A stretch of 64,000 nt of DNA from Rhizomys pruinosus (lineage: Eukaryota; Chordata; Mammalia; Rodentia; Spalacidae). Where the stretch lies: assembly GCA_009823505.1 (NCBI GenBank), contig VZQC01000544.1:2190460-2254459 (forward strand), read 5' to 3'. This document shows, piece after piece, positions 1 to 9,375 of the stretch. The notes under the pieces were generated by a model that saw only the letters and a list, made by a program, of their open reading frames with translations, did not search any database and was not told where the DNA came from. Positions within the stretch are counted from its first letter, which is position 1, and every line of letters starts with the position of its first letter. The translations under genes were made by a program, and so were the position numbers.

Positions 1-8
1 AGTACATT

Positions 9-47
<39 letters not shown>

Positions 48-48
48 A

Positions 49-82
<34 letters not shown>
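1..82 (+). mobile_element. 3' end and A-tail of a B3-type SINE, cut by window start
   Basis: The first 11 bases match the 3' end shared by the B3-type SINEs of this window (agtacattcat). Two long A runs (about 12-46 and 52-82) follow. The body lies outside the window. Confidence 0.65.
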
Positions 83-84
<2 letters not shown>

Positions 85-502
85 TGAATTGTTTCCCTCA
101 TTTGTGGATGCTAACACCAAATCCCCAGTTGGCAGGCAAACTGAGCACCTTTATTATTATATAAATTTCATTGTATCTGAAAGCAACTGTGCTATTATAA
201 TGCGAATCTCTTAATGGGCTCTAGAATTGACCTACCACTTGTATTCACACATTGTAATTACCATATATGGGCAGAAGATATGTTTTCAAACATAAGAATG
301 TAAAGTTATACTTCTTTTTACCTGCATACAACTTTACTGTTAAAATGTGAATCCCTGGGCTGGGTGTGATGGCGCACGCCTTTAATCCTAGTACTTGGGA
401 GTCAGAGGCAGGTGGATCTTTGTGAGTTCAAGGCCAGCCTGGTCTACAGAGTGAGTTCCAGGACAGCTGGGGCTATAGGGAGACCCTGTCTCGAAAAGAC
501 AA

Positions 503-541
<39 letters not shown>

Positions 542-905
542 AATAAAATAAAATGTGAAACCCTAAATGTGTTTTGGAATTAACCTATAGTTTATTTTCA
601 GACTATGTAATTTTGATTTATATGTGGAGTGTATATATGCATATTTTGGAATAATATAAAATTAAAGGGAACAAAAAAAGAGATAGAAAAACCTATTCAA
701 AGAACTGACCAAAACAGTAAACTTGTGCATTGAAAAGGTTATAAAAGACTGAGAAAAAGATGAAAAATAGGACTTAACATGTATGACAGAATCCATGAGC
801 TCTGGCAGGGGTTAGGGGGCACCAACGGGTGGGCATGGTTGGGGGAATGAGTCTAAATTTGATTAAGAAATGTTGTATGAAATGCGCTCATTAAAAATTA
901 ATTTT
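83..905 (+). mobile_element. L1 3' UTR fragment, + orientation
   Basis: Starts with the end-of-ORF2 context also seen at 62860 and 59030 (ccctcatttgtggatgctaa) and runs through the same 3' UTR order found at 43190-44090 and 62890-63785, including the G-rich tract near 800-850. A B1 interrupts it. Confidence 0.8.
358..553 (+). mobile_element. B1 SINE with (TAAA)n tail
   Basis: Full-length B1: Pol III A-box region near the start, central gttcaaggccagcctggtct, end ctgtctcgaaaagac, then a TAAA-repeat tail. Inserted in the L1 3' UTR. Confidence 0.9.
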
Positions 906-1149
906 AAAAAAATTGTTAACCACAGTTAAGTCAATGTCAGTAAGTAGGACCATACTCTGAGCTCTAGAGACAGCATGTATTATCTGCAACATAAATGTCT
1001 TACAAAAAACTATAGCTTGAGATATAATGGGATCATCACTAGCCTGGCAATTAACAACTTTCCTGGGCTAGCTCAAATGTATTTTCTCATAGCAACTTTC
1101 CTGGGCTACCTCAAATGTTATATTTTCTTACATGCTACAACATTAAATT
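906..1149. other. unique intronic sequence with a 38-bp tandem duplication
   Basis: No known repeat seen. Positions 1055-1092 and 1093-1130 are near-identical 38-bp units (caactttcctgggct...). Confidence 0.5.
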
Positions 1150-1310
1150 AACAGCACAGAATACTGTCTATGTGACCCTATGCAAGGCATTATGCACAAG
1201 TGATTAATCTTCACAGCAACCCAGCATGAGAGATCTACATTGTTATCAGTTTTCCAGGCTTGTGGAGTTGAGAAGCTGCAAAAGCTCACTCAGCAAACTG
1301 CAGGACTCTG
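1150..1310 (+). mobile_element. MIR-like ancient SINE
   Basis: Contains a degraded MIR core order: cttcacagcaaccc, then a body resembling the MIR direct-count region and the loss-of-gap ending. Divergent, so the call rests on order of motifs rather than identity. Confidence 0.45.
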
Positions 1311-1797
1311 ATTATGCACTGAGGAACTGTACTCTTATCCAGGAGAGTTTTCCAAGCTCATGTTGGCCTCTCTGTGTACCTCCTAAAGGGCCACCTGAAG
1401 GCTGGCTGGCCTGGGTTGACTTTGACTGAGTCATTTGACTCTTTCATGTAAGCTCGCATTCCCAAATGTATAAATCAGGCTTATGCTCATGGAAAAAACA
1501 GAGTCCAGTATCAATATTGGAAAGCAAGAGCTGATGACCAGCACGTCCTCCACTGCGTCCCATTACCCCGGAGAAGCCACAAGAACAGCCCCAGTCCAGA
1601 AGCTGAGAAAAATAGCTTCCATCTCCTACTGAAAAGAGAGAAACTACAAAGACCGTAGGTAGAAGGAAGTGTGAACAGTGGAGGCCATTGGTGGGGCCAA
1701 CCCAGGATGTGGTCAGGGCAATTTAACCACTATTATCTCTACTATATCGATGTATACTACTATTAAAAGAAAAACAGGAAAGATTTAAACTGTAAAG

Positions 1798-1800
<3 letters not shown>
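1311..1800. other. unique intronic sequence
   Basis: No gene, repeat or regulatory element recognised. Confidence 0.5.
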
Positions 1801-1836
<36 letters not shown>

Positions 1837-1967
1837 AGACAGGGTCTCCCTGTAGCTCTGGCTGTCCTGGAAGTCACTCACTCTGTAGACCAGGCTGGCC
1901 TTGAACACTCACAGAGATCCGCCTGCCTCTGCCTCCCAAGTGCTAGGATCAAAGACCATGCCGGTCT
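1801..1967 (-). mobile_element. B1 SINE
   Basis: T-run (minus-strand A-tail) at 1801-1835 followed by gagacagggtctccctgtag and the rest of a reverse-complement B1. Confidence 0.9.
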
Positions 1968-2164
1968 AAACCATAAAGAATTATAAGGAGATGAGATTTC
2001 CCTTAGAAATAAAATTTGAATAAGGCGATGGCACCAGCTGTTTTCTACTTTCACTTTCTGCGATTCTACATTTTATCTAAAAGAGGTTGCATGTGTGTGT
2101 GTCTACCTATATGTAATGCGTATTATAATACGATAATTTGCACCAAATAAAACACAAAGTTGTA

Positions 2165-2169
2165 TAGAG

Positions 2170-2226
<57 letters not shown>
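2165..2226. repeat. (GATA)n microsatellite
   Basis: About 15 consecutive GATA units, nearly perfect. Confidence 0.95.
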
Positions 2227-2310
2227 GTATCCAATAAAAAATAAGGCGATAAGGCAGCTCTTTCTGTAATTGGTCAAAAGAATATTTTGAGATGCAATTT
2301 AGGGTTTTGT

Positions 2311-2481
2311 TGTGTCTTCTTGGGTTTTGTTATTGTTGTGTGAGATAGAGTCTCACTATGTAGCCATAACTGGTCTAGAACCTGCTGTGTAGACCAGGCT
2401 GGTCTATAGCTCATGGAGATCCACCTGCCTCTGTTTCCCAAGTGCTGGGATCAAAGCTATGCACCACTACACCTGGCTTTC
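2311..2481 (-). mobile_element. B1 SINE, diverged
   Basis: gagatagagtctcactatgt, then agaccaggctgg, then cccaagtgctgggatcaaag: a reverse-complement B1 with several substitutions. Confidence 0.8.
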
Positions 2482-2534
2482 GAGATGAACTTTCTTAAAC
2501 TTCTTCCTCCTTTTCTTATAAAGAAAGGAAGGGT

Positions 2535-2840
2535 TGATCTTGGCTCAGGGTGTTCGGGTATAGTCCAACATGGCGGGGATGGCGCGGCGGCAGGAGCTTG
2601 CCACAGCTGGTCACCTCGAGTCCATGGTCAGGAAGCAGGGAGGTAAATCCCAGCTGCTAAGATTGCTCTCTTCTTTTCTTCAGTGTAGAACCCTGGTCCA
2701 TAGAATGGTCCCACCTACATTTAGGGCGGGTCTTCTCACCTCAATTAACCCAGCCTGGAAACTCTAGCACATACATGCCCAGAGTCTTGTCTAGGTGATT
2801 CCAGACACTGGCAAGTTGATGATATTAGCCAGCATAACAG
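2535..2840. mobile_element. rodent interspersed repeat, class not assigned
   Basis: Segments such as atagaatggtcccacctaca and cacctcaattaacccagcct, with a caagttgatgatattagcca ending, match a common rodent dispersed repeat as I remember it. The same family may recur at 52440-52920. It accounts for the short open frames with ATG near 2413-2767. Confidence 0.5.
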
Positions 2841-2917
2841 GATGCTTTTGTTATTTTATTCTGTATTTGATTTAGGAGAGTAAATAAAAATAAGTTATGA
2901 TTTGAGGGAAGATTGGT

Positions 2918-3035
2918 CTATGTCTGTGTGTCTGTCCGAGAGCAGACACAGGCTGGCTTGTGTGTAGCTGAGGGTACCTTGAATTTCTGATCCTCCACAT
3001 CCCAAGTGCTCCTCTACAAACTGGCACCTGGCTTG
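2918..3035 (-). mobile_element. old B1-like fragment
   Basis: Loose reverse-complement B1 order (cttgaatttctgatcctcca, cccaagtgct, cacctggctt). Strongly diverged. Confidence 0.35.
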
Positions 3036-3118
3036 TTTATAATTCTTTTTAGGGAGGAAAAAAATAAGTATTTAGGCAGGCATTGGGTTGTCTTTATTCA
3101 GCTTGACAAGAAAGTGAT

Positions 3119-3276
3119 TTTTTTTTTGGTCTTTTTGAGACAGAGTCTCCCTGTAGCCCCAGATGTCCTGGAACTCACTATGTAGACCAGGCTGGCCTTG
3201 AACTCACTGAGATTAGCCTGCCTCTGACTCCTGAGTGATGGGATTAAAGGTGTGTGCCACCATGTCTAAGTACATG
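3119..3276 (-). mobile_element. B1 SINE
   Basis: ttttggtctttttgagacag opening, agaccaggctggccttgaac centre and gggattaaaggtgtgtgcca end, all in reverse-complement order. Confidence 0.9.
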
Positions 3277-3597
3277 ATTTTTAAAGTTTTTTTTTAAATA
3301 AAAAATTCTTCTCATTTTAAAACTAGCTCAGCTATGTACTTTGTGTTCAGAAGCAACCCCCTCCTTCTAAGGCTAGGAAGGAGAGTAGATTCAAGAAAAT
3401 CAATAAAATGAAACAAATTATGGGCTAATCTTTGCATAATTTTCAAGGTGAATGCAAGCTAAACAAAAGATATTGAAGAAATAGAAGGAAGTCGAAACAC
3501 CTTGAGAAAAACAAGCTTTACTTACGGCAAAAGGTTACTGCCTGAGTCACAGTGAGTGGATCACGTGGTAAAAGGCAGAATTTTGTGACATCTCTCT
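3277..3597. other. unique intronic sequence
   Basis: AT-rich, no recognised element. Confidence 0.5.
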
Positions 3598-3752
3598 GTG
3601 TTCTGAGAGCCAACCGCATCAGCATCAGCTGGGAAATTAAAAAAATGCAGAATCTCAGTCCTAGAACAGATACTGACTGGATCAGAATCTGCATTTAGCA
3701 GTATTCCTGGGTGTTTCCAAGAGATACTAGGGGTTGAGAAACACTATTGAAA
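3598..3752 (+). mobile_element. MER5-like non-autonomous hAT (Charlie) fragment
   Basis: Order gcatcagcatcagctgggaa ... gcagaatctcagtcc ... gatcagaatctgcattta ... ggggttgagaaacac resembles MER5/MER58-type palindromic elements. Old. Confidence 0.5.
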
Positions 3753-4074
3753 TACATGATCCTGAGCTTGGGAGAAACAATGCTCCATCTTTCTTTAGGC
3801 AAGCCTGCACTAAGCTTAAGCTGTATCTGTACTTTAATAATAATAATGGCCTCACGGGTTTGCCATGGAAAGAAAGTAGTGAGAAGATGCCTTTGCCATG
3901 TTGGATATGAAGCAAGAGGCAGATGCTCATCTGATATCCACTATGAACAGTGTTGGTACACAGTGTGGTAGAGCACCTAGCCTCTGAAAGGAATGTGCAT
4001 TTCCATTTGATTTGAGTTATCCTTTCATAGTAACTTGGGGATCCCCAACTGAAGCTGTTTATTAAGAGTCATTG
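3753..4074. other. unique intronic sequence
   Basis: No gene or repeat recognised. Confidence 0.5.
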
Positions 4075-4179
4075 GGCCGGGCGTGGTGGCGCATGCCTTT
4101 AATCCTAGCACTCCACTCGGGAGGCAGAGACAGGTGGATCTTTGTGAGTTCAAGGCCAGCCTGGTCTACAGAGTGAGTT
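4075..4179 (+). mobile_element. B1 SINE, 5' two-thirds only, no tail
   Basis: Begins at the normal B1 start (gccgggcgtggtggcgcatg) and stops abruptly at gagtgagtt with no A-tail. The missing 3' part of a B1 begins at 4569, on the far side of the exon, with a 36-bp overlap. Confidence 0.85.
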
Positions 4180-4383
4180 TTTTAAACTACTGATCCTTGA
4201 CCCCTGCCCCCAGAGAGTCAGATCACTGCTGTATGGGAGTAGAGGCCCCAATGTGCATAGTGTTGAAGAGCTCTGGGACAATCTGAGCAGCTGGGACAGA
4301 AAACCCTAGGCTCCAGGGTCCCAGGGATGGATACACCTAAGAAAGCCCCTCAGTTTGTCCTCTCCTTCCTTCTCGCTGTGCAG

Positions 4384-4536
4384 TGCTCAGCCACATGTGG
4401 ACTTGGGGCCTACTGGAGGAGAGTGGAGTGCAGCACCCGGATAGATGCTGACTGTGCAGCCATCCAGAGGCCAGACCCTGCTAAGAAGTGCCACGTCCGT
4501 CCCTGCGCTGGCTGGCGAGTGGGAAACTGGAGCAAG
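4384..4536 (+). CDS. Adamts12: Adamts12 exon, thrombospondin type-1 repeat 5
   Basis: A 153-bp exon of 51 codons, bordered by a gcag acceptor at 4380-4383 and a gtaatc donor at 4537. It starts in phase 0 on the first Cys of a TSR and ends with WRVGNWSK, the Trp-rich start of the next TSR, the usual exon cut for this gene family. The peptide opens [18 protein letters not shown] and matches ADAMTS12 TSR5 as I know it; ADAMTS12 is a secreted matrix metalloprotease (COMP and other matrix substrates). CSATCGLG fits the C-x-x-S/T-C-x-x-G signal for O-fucosylation, and NWS near the end is an N-glycosylation sequon. The next exon is 12.4 kb downstream. The donor lies only 32 bp before a B1 fragment. 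The preceding mucin-like exon is not in the window. ADAMTS7 is the closest paralogue but fits less well. Confidence 0.93.
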
Positions 4537-4570
4537 GTAATCTGTGAGGCTGTGTTTTCAGGAAAGGAGT

Positions 4571-4651
4571 GAGGTCAAGGCCAGCCTGGTCTACGGAGTG
4601 AGTTCCAGGACAGCTGGGGCTACAGGGAGACCCTGTCTCGAAAAGACCAAA

Positions 4652-4690
<39 letters not shown>

Positions 4691-4693
4691 AAA
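4571..4693 (+). mobile_element. B1 SINE, 3' part with A-rich tail
   Basis: Starts inside B1 at tcaaggccagcctggtctac, continues to ctgtctcgaaaagacc and a (TAAA)n tail. It lacks the B1 5' half, which is found at 4075-4179 before the exon. Confidence 0.85.
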
Positions 4694-4989
4694 AGCACTT
4701 GACAAAGGTGGGTTTCCCATCCCCCCTACTACCCTGCCTCTCTTCTGGCTCTTTAAAAAATATCACAGGATTAACCCACAAGTTTTTACCTCTGTGTCCT
4801 TACTCTCCTAAGATGAACTGGAATAAAAATTAAGTTTTAATAATTAGTTGCTTTGTCCAGCATGTACTTCTATTTCTAAATTATTTCAATTTTGCATTGC
4901 ACTGAAAATTATACTTGCATAATGAAAAATTATACATTGTCACAGATCTAATTAAGTCGCGACTCAGTAACTCTTCACAAAAGTTTAAC
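4694..4989. other. unique intronic sequence
   Basis: AT-rich; no element recognised. Confidence 0.5.
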
Positions 4990-5215
4990 TTGGCTAAAGT
5001 GAAAAGGAAGCAAAGACATTAAGCCCAAGGGATGGACCCACAGTGAAGGACATTAGGGGACACAAATCAAAAAAAAAAAAAATATATATATATATATATA
5101 TGAGACTTCATTAAATTGGGTTGGGAGCAGTGGGGATAGGTGTGGAGAGGGATGTGATCTAAATACCGTAAAACTGTGTTGTATGAAAATCAAAAAATTC
5201 AATAAAAATTAATAA
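4990..5215 (+). mobile_element. possible L1 3' end with internal (TA)n
   Basis: G-rich segment (gggttgggagcagtgggga) followed by ttgtatgaaaatcaaaaaat and caataaaaatt resembles the L1 3' ends elsewhere in the window. A (TA)n run lies at about 5081-5101. Confidence 0.4.
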
Positions 5216-5243
5216 AAATGTATGTACTTAAAAAAGATTGATT

Positions 5244-5665
5244 GGGGACTGGAGAGATGGCTCAGCTGTTAAGAGTACTTACTGCTCTTTTTTTTATGTG
5301 TAAGAATGTACTGTCTGCACGTAGCTTTGTGCACCCATGTTGTGCAATGCTGCGGAGGTCAAAAGAGGGTGTCAGATTCCCCTGGAACTGGAGTCAAAGA
5401 TGGTTCTTAGCTGCCATATGGGTGGTGGGAATCGAATCTGGGTCCTCTGCAAGAGCGGTAGGTGCTCTTAACCCCTGAGCCATCTCTCCAGCCCCAAGAG
5501 TACTTATGTTCTTGTAGAGGACTCAAGTTCACTTCCCAGCACCAACATGGCTGCTTGCAACCATCCAGTTCCAGACGACCCAATGCCCTCTTCTGACCTC
5601 CACCAAGCATTGCATACATGGGTGCACTTGCACTGTTCAGGCAAAACACTCATAAACATAAAACC
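5244..5665 (+). mobile_element. B3-type SINE, interrupted by another B3-type SINE
   Basis: 5' part at 5244-5285 (ggactggagagatggctcag) and 3' part at 5497-5665. The segment aagagtactta is present on both sides of the insert (5271-5281, 5497-5507), a target-site duplication. Confidence 0.8.
5286..5496 (-). mobile_element. B3-type SINE nested in a B3-type SINE
   Basis: Reverse-complement B3 from the T-run to gagccatctctccagcccc, inserted within the element spanning 5244-5665 and flanked by its duplicated target. Confidence 0.88.
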
Positions 5666-5667
5666 CC

Positions 5668-5812
5668 TGAGGCTAGACATGGTTGTACATGTCTGTAATG
5701 CCAGCACTTGAGAGGCCAAGGAGGAAGATCATGAGTTAAAGGCCAGCCTAGACTACATAGTAAGTTCCAGGCCTGAACTACATGAGACACTATCTCAGAA
5801 ACAAACCAAACA
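5668..5812 (+). mobile_element. old B1-related SINE
   Basis: ggctagacatggttgtacat ... ccagcacttgagaggc ... aggccagcctagactacata ... actatctcagaaa; diverged B1-like monomer. Confidence 0.6.
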
Positions 5813-6689
5813 AGTATATTTCCCATGTAGACATGCATTTTCAACCATTGCTTGTTTGCATTGCACACTTCACTGTTCTCTCTGCATGATCACATGAGAA
5901 AGGATGGGTCAAGTATTCACCTTAGTCCAGGTGCTTTGGGTATACTGAATCAGACCTTCTACCCTTCATACTGGACTGAAGTTGAGTCAAACCTTGGGAG
6001 ACACTCTGGGGCTAGAGGACACTGGTCAGTGGAAGAGTTAAGGACCTGGAAGGTAGCAAAAGAAAGTATGAGCTGTGCATACACCTCTGTGTTCTATAAA
6101 TGCCTGGTTGTAGGCTTCCTGCATGTCCCTGTCTCCTCTCCAGAGAATAGATCTCCATGATAGCTAAGACTTGAGACAAATACAAAAGAGAGCTACCTGG
6201 GGAGCAGTAGAGGCTTTGGACCTTCTAGCATTTAGATGTCAGTTCCTTCATCTGTAGGAGAGCTCAAATCCCTAAATAATACCACGGGGGCTTTTATTAG
6301 ACAAACTTACTTTCATACAGGAGTATAGAATATCATTGGTGTGCCTTACAACCCCTCCCTAAAGTAAGGCTCTGACTTGGGAAAGACAGATAAGAGTAGC
6401 AACCTCATCTAGCAGCCATTCTGTTGACTTCTGTCAACCTCCCTGTCTCTGTCTTGGTAGCATATTTTTTCAAGAATAAATTTACATTCTTTTTGTTTTC
6501 TTTTCCAACTCAACAAACCGAGCAGCTATCAAAGACACAATACTTATCTACAAATTCTTTTCCATATTCAAAAATATTGAAAGAACCATTTCATATACCA
6601 GACTTTGTCAAATGTTTTTGAAGTCCTAAAGTTCCACTCTCCTATCACTGGGAGTAACCATCTGTTTCATAGGACTGTCCTCTGAGAGA
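5813..6689. other. unique intronic sequence
   Basis: Nearly 0.9 kb without a recognised repeat. An open frame of 102 codons at 5852-6160 has no recognisable domain. Confidence 0.5.
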
Positions 6690-7110
6690 CAGACCATGGA
6701 CAAATAGATACCTTCCTCCCAAGCTTGGTGGCACCCCCTGCCCAGGATTTTCACAGCTAAGCTTGTTGACTATCAGGCTCCACAAGAAAGGAGGGGCAGG
6801 GAGAGTCAGCCATGCCTCCCAACCAATCAGTTGGCCCTAGTTGCACAAAGGGGCGGGGCTTAGGGTATATAAGCTGAGGAAACCATGAGGAGGGTCTCTT
6901 ACCATTTTGTGCAGGTGTCTGGAAGTCACGATCTATACCTGGATGGAAACTTTACAGTGAGGCCTTAGGAGGGGAGTACCCACACTCCTGTAAGTAAACC
7001 CTCTCCCACTGGTCTATATGTAAGCCCAATAAACTCACTGGTTTCCCAGATTGCAGTTTGGTGAAATCAGACCTCAGTTTTTCATAGGGACAAATGTGGA
7101 GTTTGGAGGA
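6690..7110 (+). mobile_element. MaLR-type (MT/ORR1-like) solo LTR
   Basis: U3 with ccaatcag and a GC box (ggggcggggct), TATA box at about 6867 (ggtatataagc), then the hallmark ctgtaagtaaaccc and gcccaataaactcac with AATAAA near 7029. No internal region is attached. Ends are approximate. Confidence 0.75.
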
Positions 7111-7211
7111 GTCATTTGCACCTCCCAGTGGGAATTTTGGATACACCATCTCCTTAGAAACTACATGACTTGTAAGAGTGGACAAATATGTGCAATAGCC
7201 TACACCTTGAA

Positions 7212-7635
7212 AATGTCAAGAAAAGAAGGAGAAGGAGGAGGAGGAGGAGGAGGAGGATGAGGACGAGGAGGAGGAGGAGGAGGAAGAGGAGGAGGAGGAG
7301 AAGGAGAAGTAGAAGGGGAGGAGGAGGAGGAAGAGAAGAAGGAGGAGAAGGAGAAGAGAGGGGAGGGGAGGAGGAGAAGGAGAAGGAGGAGAAGGGGAGG
7401 AGGAGGAGAAGAAGGAGAAGGAGGAGAAGGAGAAGAGAAGGAGGAGAAGGAGAAGAGAAGGAGGAGGAGGAGAAGGAGAAGGAGAAGGAGGAGAAGACGA
7501 GGAGGAGGAGAAGGAGAAGGAGGAGACAGAGAAGACGAGGAGGAGGAGAAGGAGAAGAGTAGGAGGAGGAGGAGGAGGAGAAGGAGAAGAGGAGGAGGAG
7601 GAGGAGGAGGAGGAGGAGGAGGAGGAAAAGAAAAG
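7212..7635. repeat. (GGA/GAA)n polypurine tract, about 420 bp
   Basis: Almost unbroken purine on the + strand, mixing GGA, GAA and GAGG units. It gives long spurious open frames of Arg/Glu/Gly or Ser/Leu/Pro. Mirror-symmetric polypurine can form triplex DNA. Confidence 0.97.
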
Positions 7636-7684
7636 GTCAAGTCCAGAGGCTAAGGAATTCCAGCTGGAGTAAAAACCCAAATGA

Positions 7685-7944
7685 GGCTGGAGAGATGGCT
7701 CAGCAGTTAAGAGCACCAACTACTCTTGCAGAGGACTATGGTTCAATTCCCAGCACCCACATGGCGGCTAAGAACTGTCTTTAAGCTGGGCATGGTGGCA
7801 CATGCCTTTAATCCTAGCACTCAGGAGGCAGAGGCAGAGGCAGGCAGATCTCTGACAGTTTAAGGCCAGCCTGGTCTACAGGGTGAGTTCTAGGCCAGGC
7901 CAGCTGGGGCTACAGGGAGACCCTGTCTCAAAAAAAAAAAAAAA
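7685..7944 (+). mobile_element. composite SINE: B3-type head fused to a full B1
   Basis: 7685-7781 is the 5' tRNA-derived head of a B3-type SINE (A box tggctcagcagttaag, B box ggttcaattcccagca). At gtctttaa it passes directly into the natural 5' start of B1 (gctgggcatggtggcac), which runs to an A-tail. The whole unit is flanked by acccaaatga (7675-7684) and actcaaatga (7945-7954), so it inserted as one transcript-derived unit. A second copy with the same junction begins at 63796. Confidence 0.85.
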
Positions 7945-7954
7945 ACTCAAATGA

Positions 7955-8504
7955 AGAATTAGGAAACTCATCTCCAACATTTGGCCAGCATCTTCCTCCT
8001 TCCTCTATCCAGAGATTTTTGCCAAGTTGACCGTTCACTTTTTTCATACTTTCTCAGAATTAATAATTCTAATTTTATCCCTCTTCTTCTGCATTATTCG
8101 ACAAATCTCTACCCATATCCAGAGAGACTTTAATTCTCCTGGGACTTCAGGCCATCTTGCAGTCTCCTCTGAACCCACAGGTATCATCTCTAAAGCATCA
8201 AGGTAATATTCTCTAGGGATGTCCCTCCACTAAGATTACTGTCTGGATGACAGTTGCTTTACTGACTTATGAGCCTAATAGCACCCTTGCCCAAGGAAGC
8301 CTACTACAGCTGTTGTAAGCATTTGTCACATTTTGACAGGAGAATGAGTTTGCATATTCTGATCTCTACCCATGTCTAGAGATAGATGATCACAATGGCT
8401 TGCTTCCCCTTCATGCATTAATCTGTATGAAACAAAAATCAAGGCTGTAGCCCTAGATTTATGCCAGTGGTGGACTAGGGGAAATGTAGCTCTACAGAAT
8501 TAAA
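7955..8504. other. unique intronic sequence
   Basis: No gene or repeat recognised. Confidence 0.5.
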
Positions 8505-8655
8505 TCCTAGAGGCACATGGTCGTATGTGCCTCTTATCGCAGCCCTTGGGAAACTAGAATAGGATTGTCACAAATTTGAGATTAACCTGAACTACACAAT
8601 CAGTTCAAAGGACTACAAAGGTGGCACAGCAAGACTCTGTCTCAGAAAGCATAAC
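8505..8655 (+). mobile_element. old B1-related SINE
   Basis: Degraded B1 order: cgcagcccttgggaaa ... caaatttgagattaacctga ... agactctgtctcagaaa. Confidence 0.5.
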
Positions 8656-8689
8656 AAAAATCCCAGAGGCAGTGTCAGCTGAGAACCAA

Positions 8690-8840
8690 GCAGATCTGAG
8701 TTGGCAGCCATGCCCTGCCACTACTTAATATTTATACATTCATCTAACCTCTTAAGAGTATTAATGTTCTCATATCAGTTATGAAGTAAGTAATATTGCT
8801 TCTGCTTATCTTGTAAGGTTCTTGTAAGGATCAAAAAGTA
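8690..8840 (+). mobile_element. possible MIR
   Basis: ctgccactactta, catctaacctcttaagagta and ttgtaaggttcttgtaagga follow the order of a MIR 3' half. Old and diverged. Confidence 0.4.
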
Positions 8841-8844
8841 TGCT

Positions 8845-9375
8845 AGTTAGATTTTGTCTCTATAATAAACACTTGAAATGATCAACTTATAAAAGAAAAG
8901 CTTATTTTAACCCATAGTCGTAGAGGATTCAGCCCATGGTCGGTTGGACTCATTGCTTTGGGTCTATGGCATTCCATAGTAGAAAGCACATGACAAAGCA
9001 CTGCTGCTACTTCAGGATGAAGAATCAAAAAGGGGAAGAGATCAGGTCATATGGTGCCTTTCAAGGCCATGACTCCACAACAGGAAGACTTCCCACTAGG
9101 CCCCATCTCTTCAAGTGTCTACCACCTCCCAATTTACCAAGTTAGGGAAAAGGCTTTTTTACACATAAGCCTTTGTTTTGTTTGGTTTGGTTTGGTCTTT
9201 TCAAGACAGGGTCTCCCTGTAGCCCCAGCTGGCCTGGAACTCACTCTGTAGTCCAGGCTGGCCTTGAACTCACAAAGATCTGCCTGTCTCTGCCTCCCAA
9301 GTTCTAGGATTAAAGGCATGCACCACCATGCCTGGCTACACATGAGCCTTTGGAGAAGGCTAGATCCAAACTATG
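8845..9375. mobile_element. rodent interspersed repeat interrupted by a B1
   Basis: Motifs ttgtctctataataaacac, cagcccatggtcggttg and tccattgctttggg-like order match a dispersed non-LTR or hAT-type repeat common in rodents; family not assigned. A B1 splits it near 9175. Confidence 0.45.
9175..9337 (-). mobile_element. B1 SINE
   Basis: Reverse-complement B1, flanked by acacataagccttt (left) and acacatgagccttt (right), a target-site duplication with one mismatch. Confidence 0.9.

Noticed and set aside
2570..2600. ATG in a GC-rich context (aacatggcggggatggcgcg) as a gene start
   Set aside because: The sequence belongs to a dispersed rodent repeat, and the frame closes without a recognisable product.
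4327..4383. Extension of the TSR5 reading frame upstream to an ATG at 4327
   Set aside because: The stretch is the intron end with a pyrimidine-rich tract and acceptor; homologous peptide begins exactly at 4384.
7188..7719. Long open frames on both strands rich in Arg/Glu or Ser/Leu/Pro
   Set aside because: They arise from the GGA/GAA polypurine tract, which has few stop codons in any frame.
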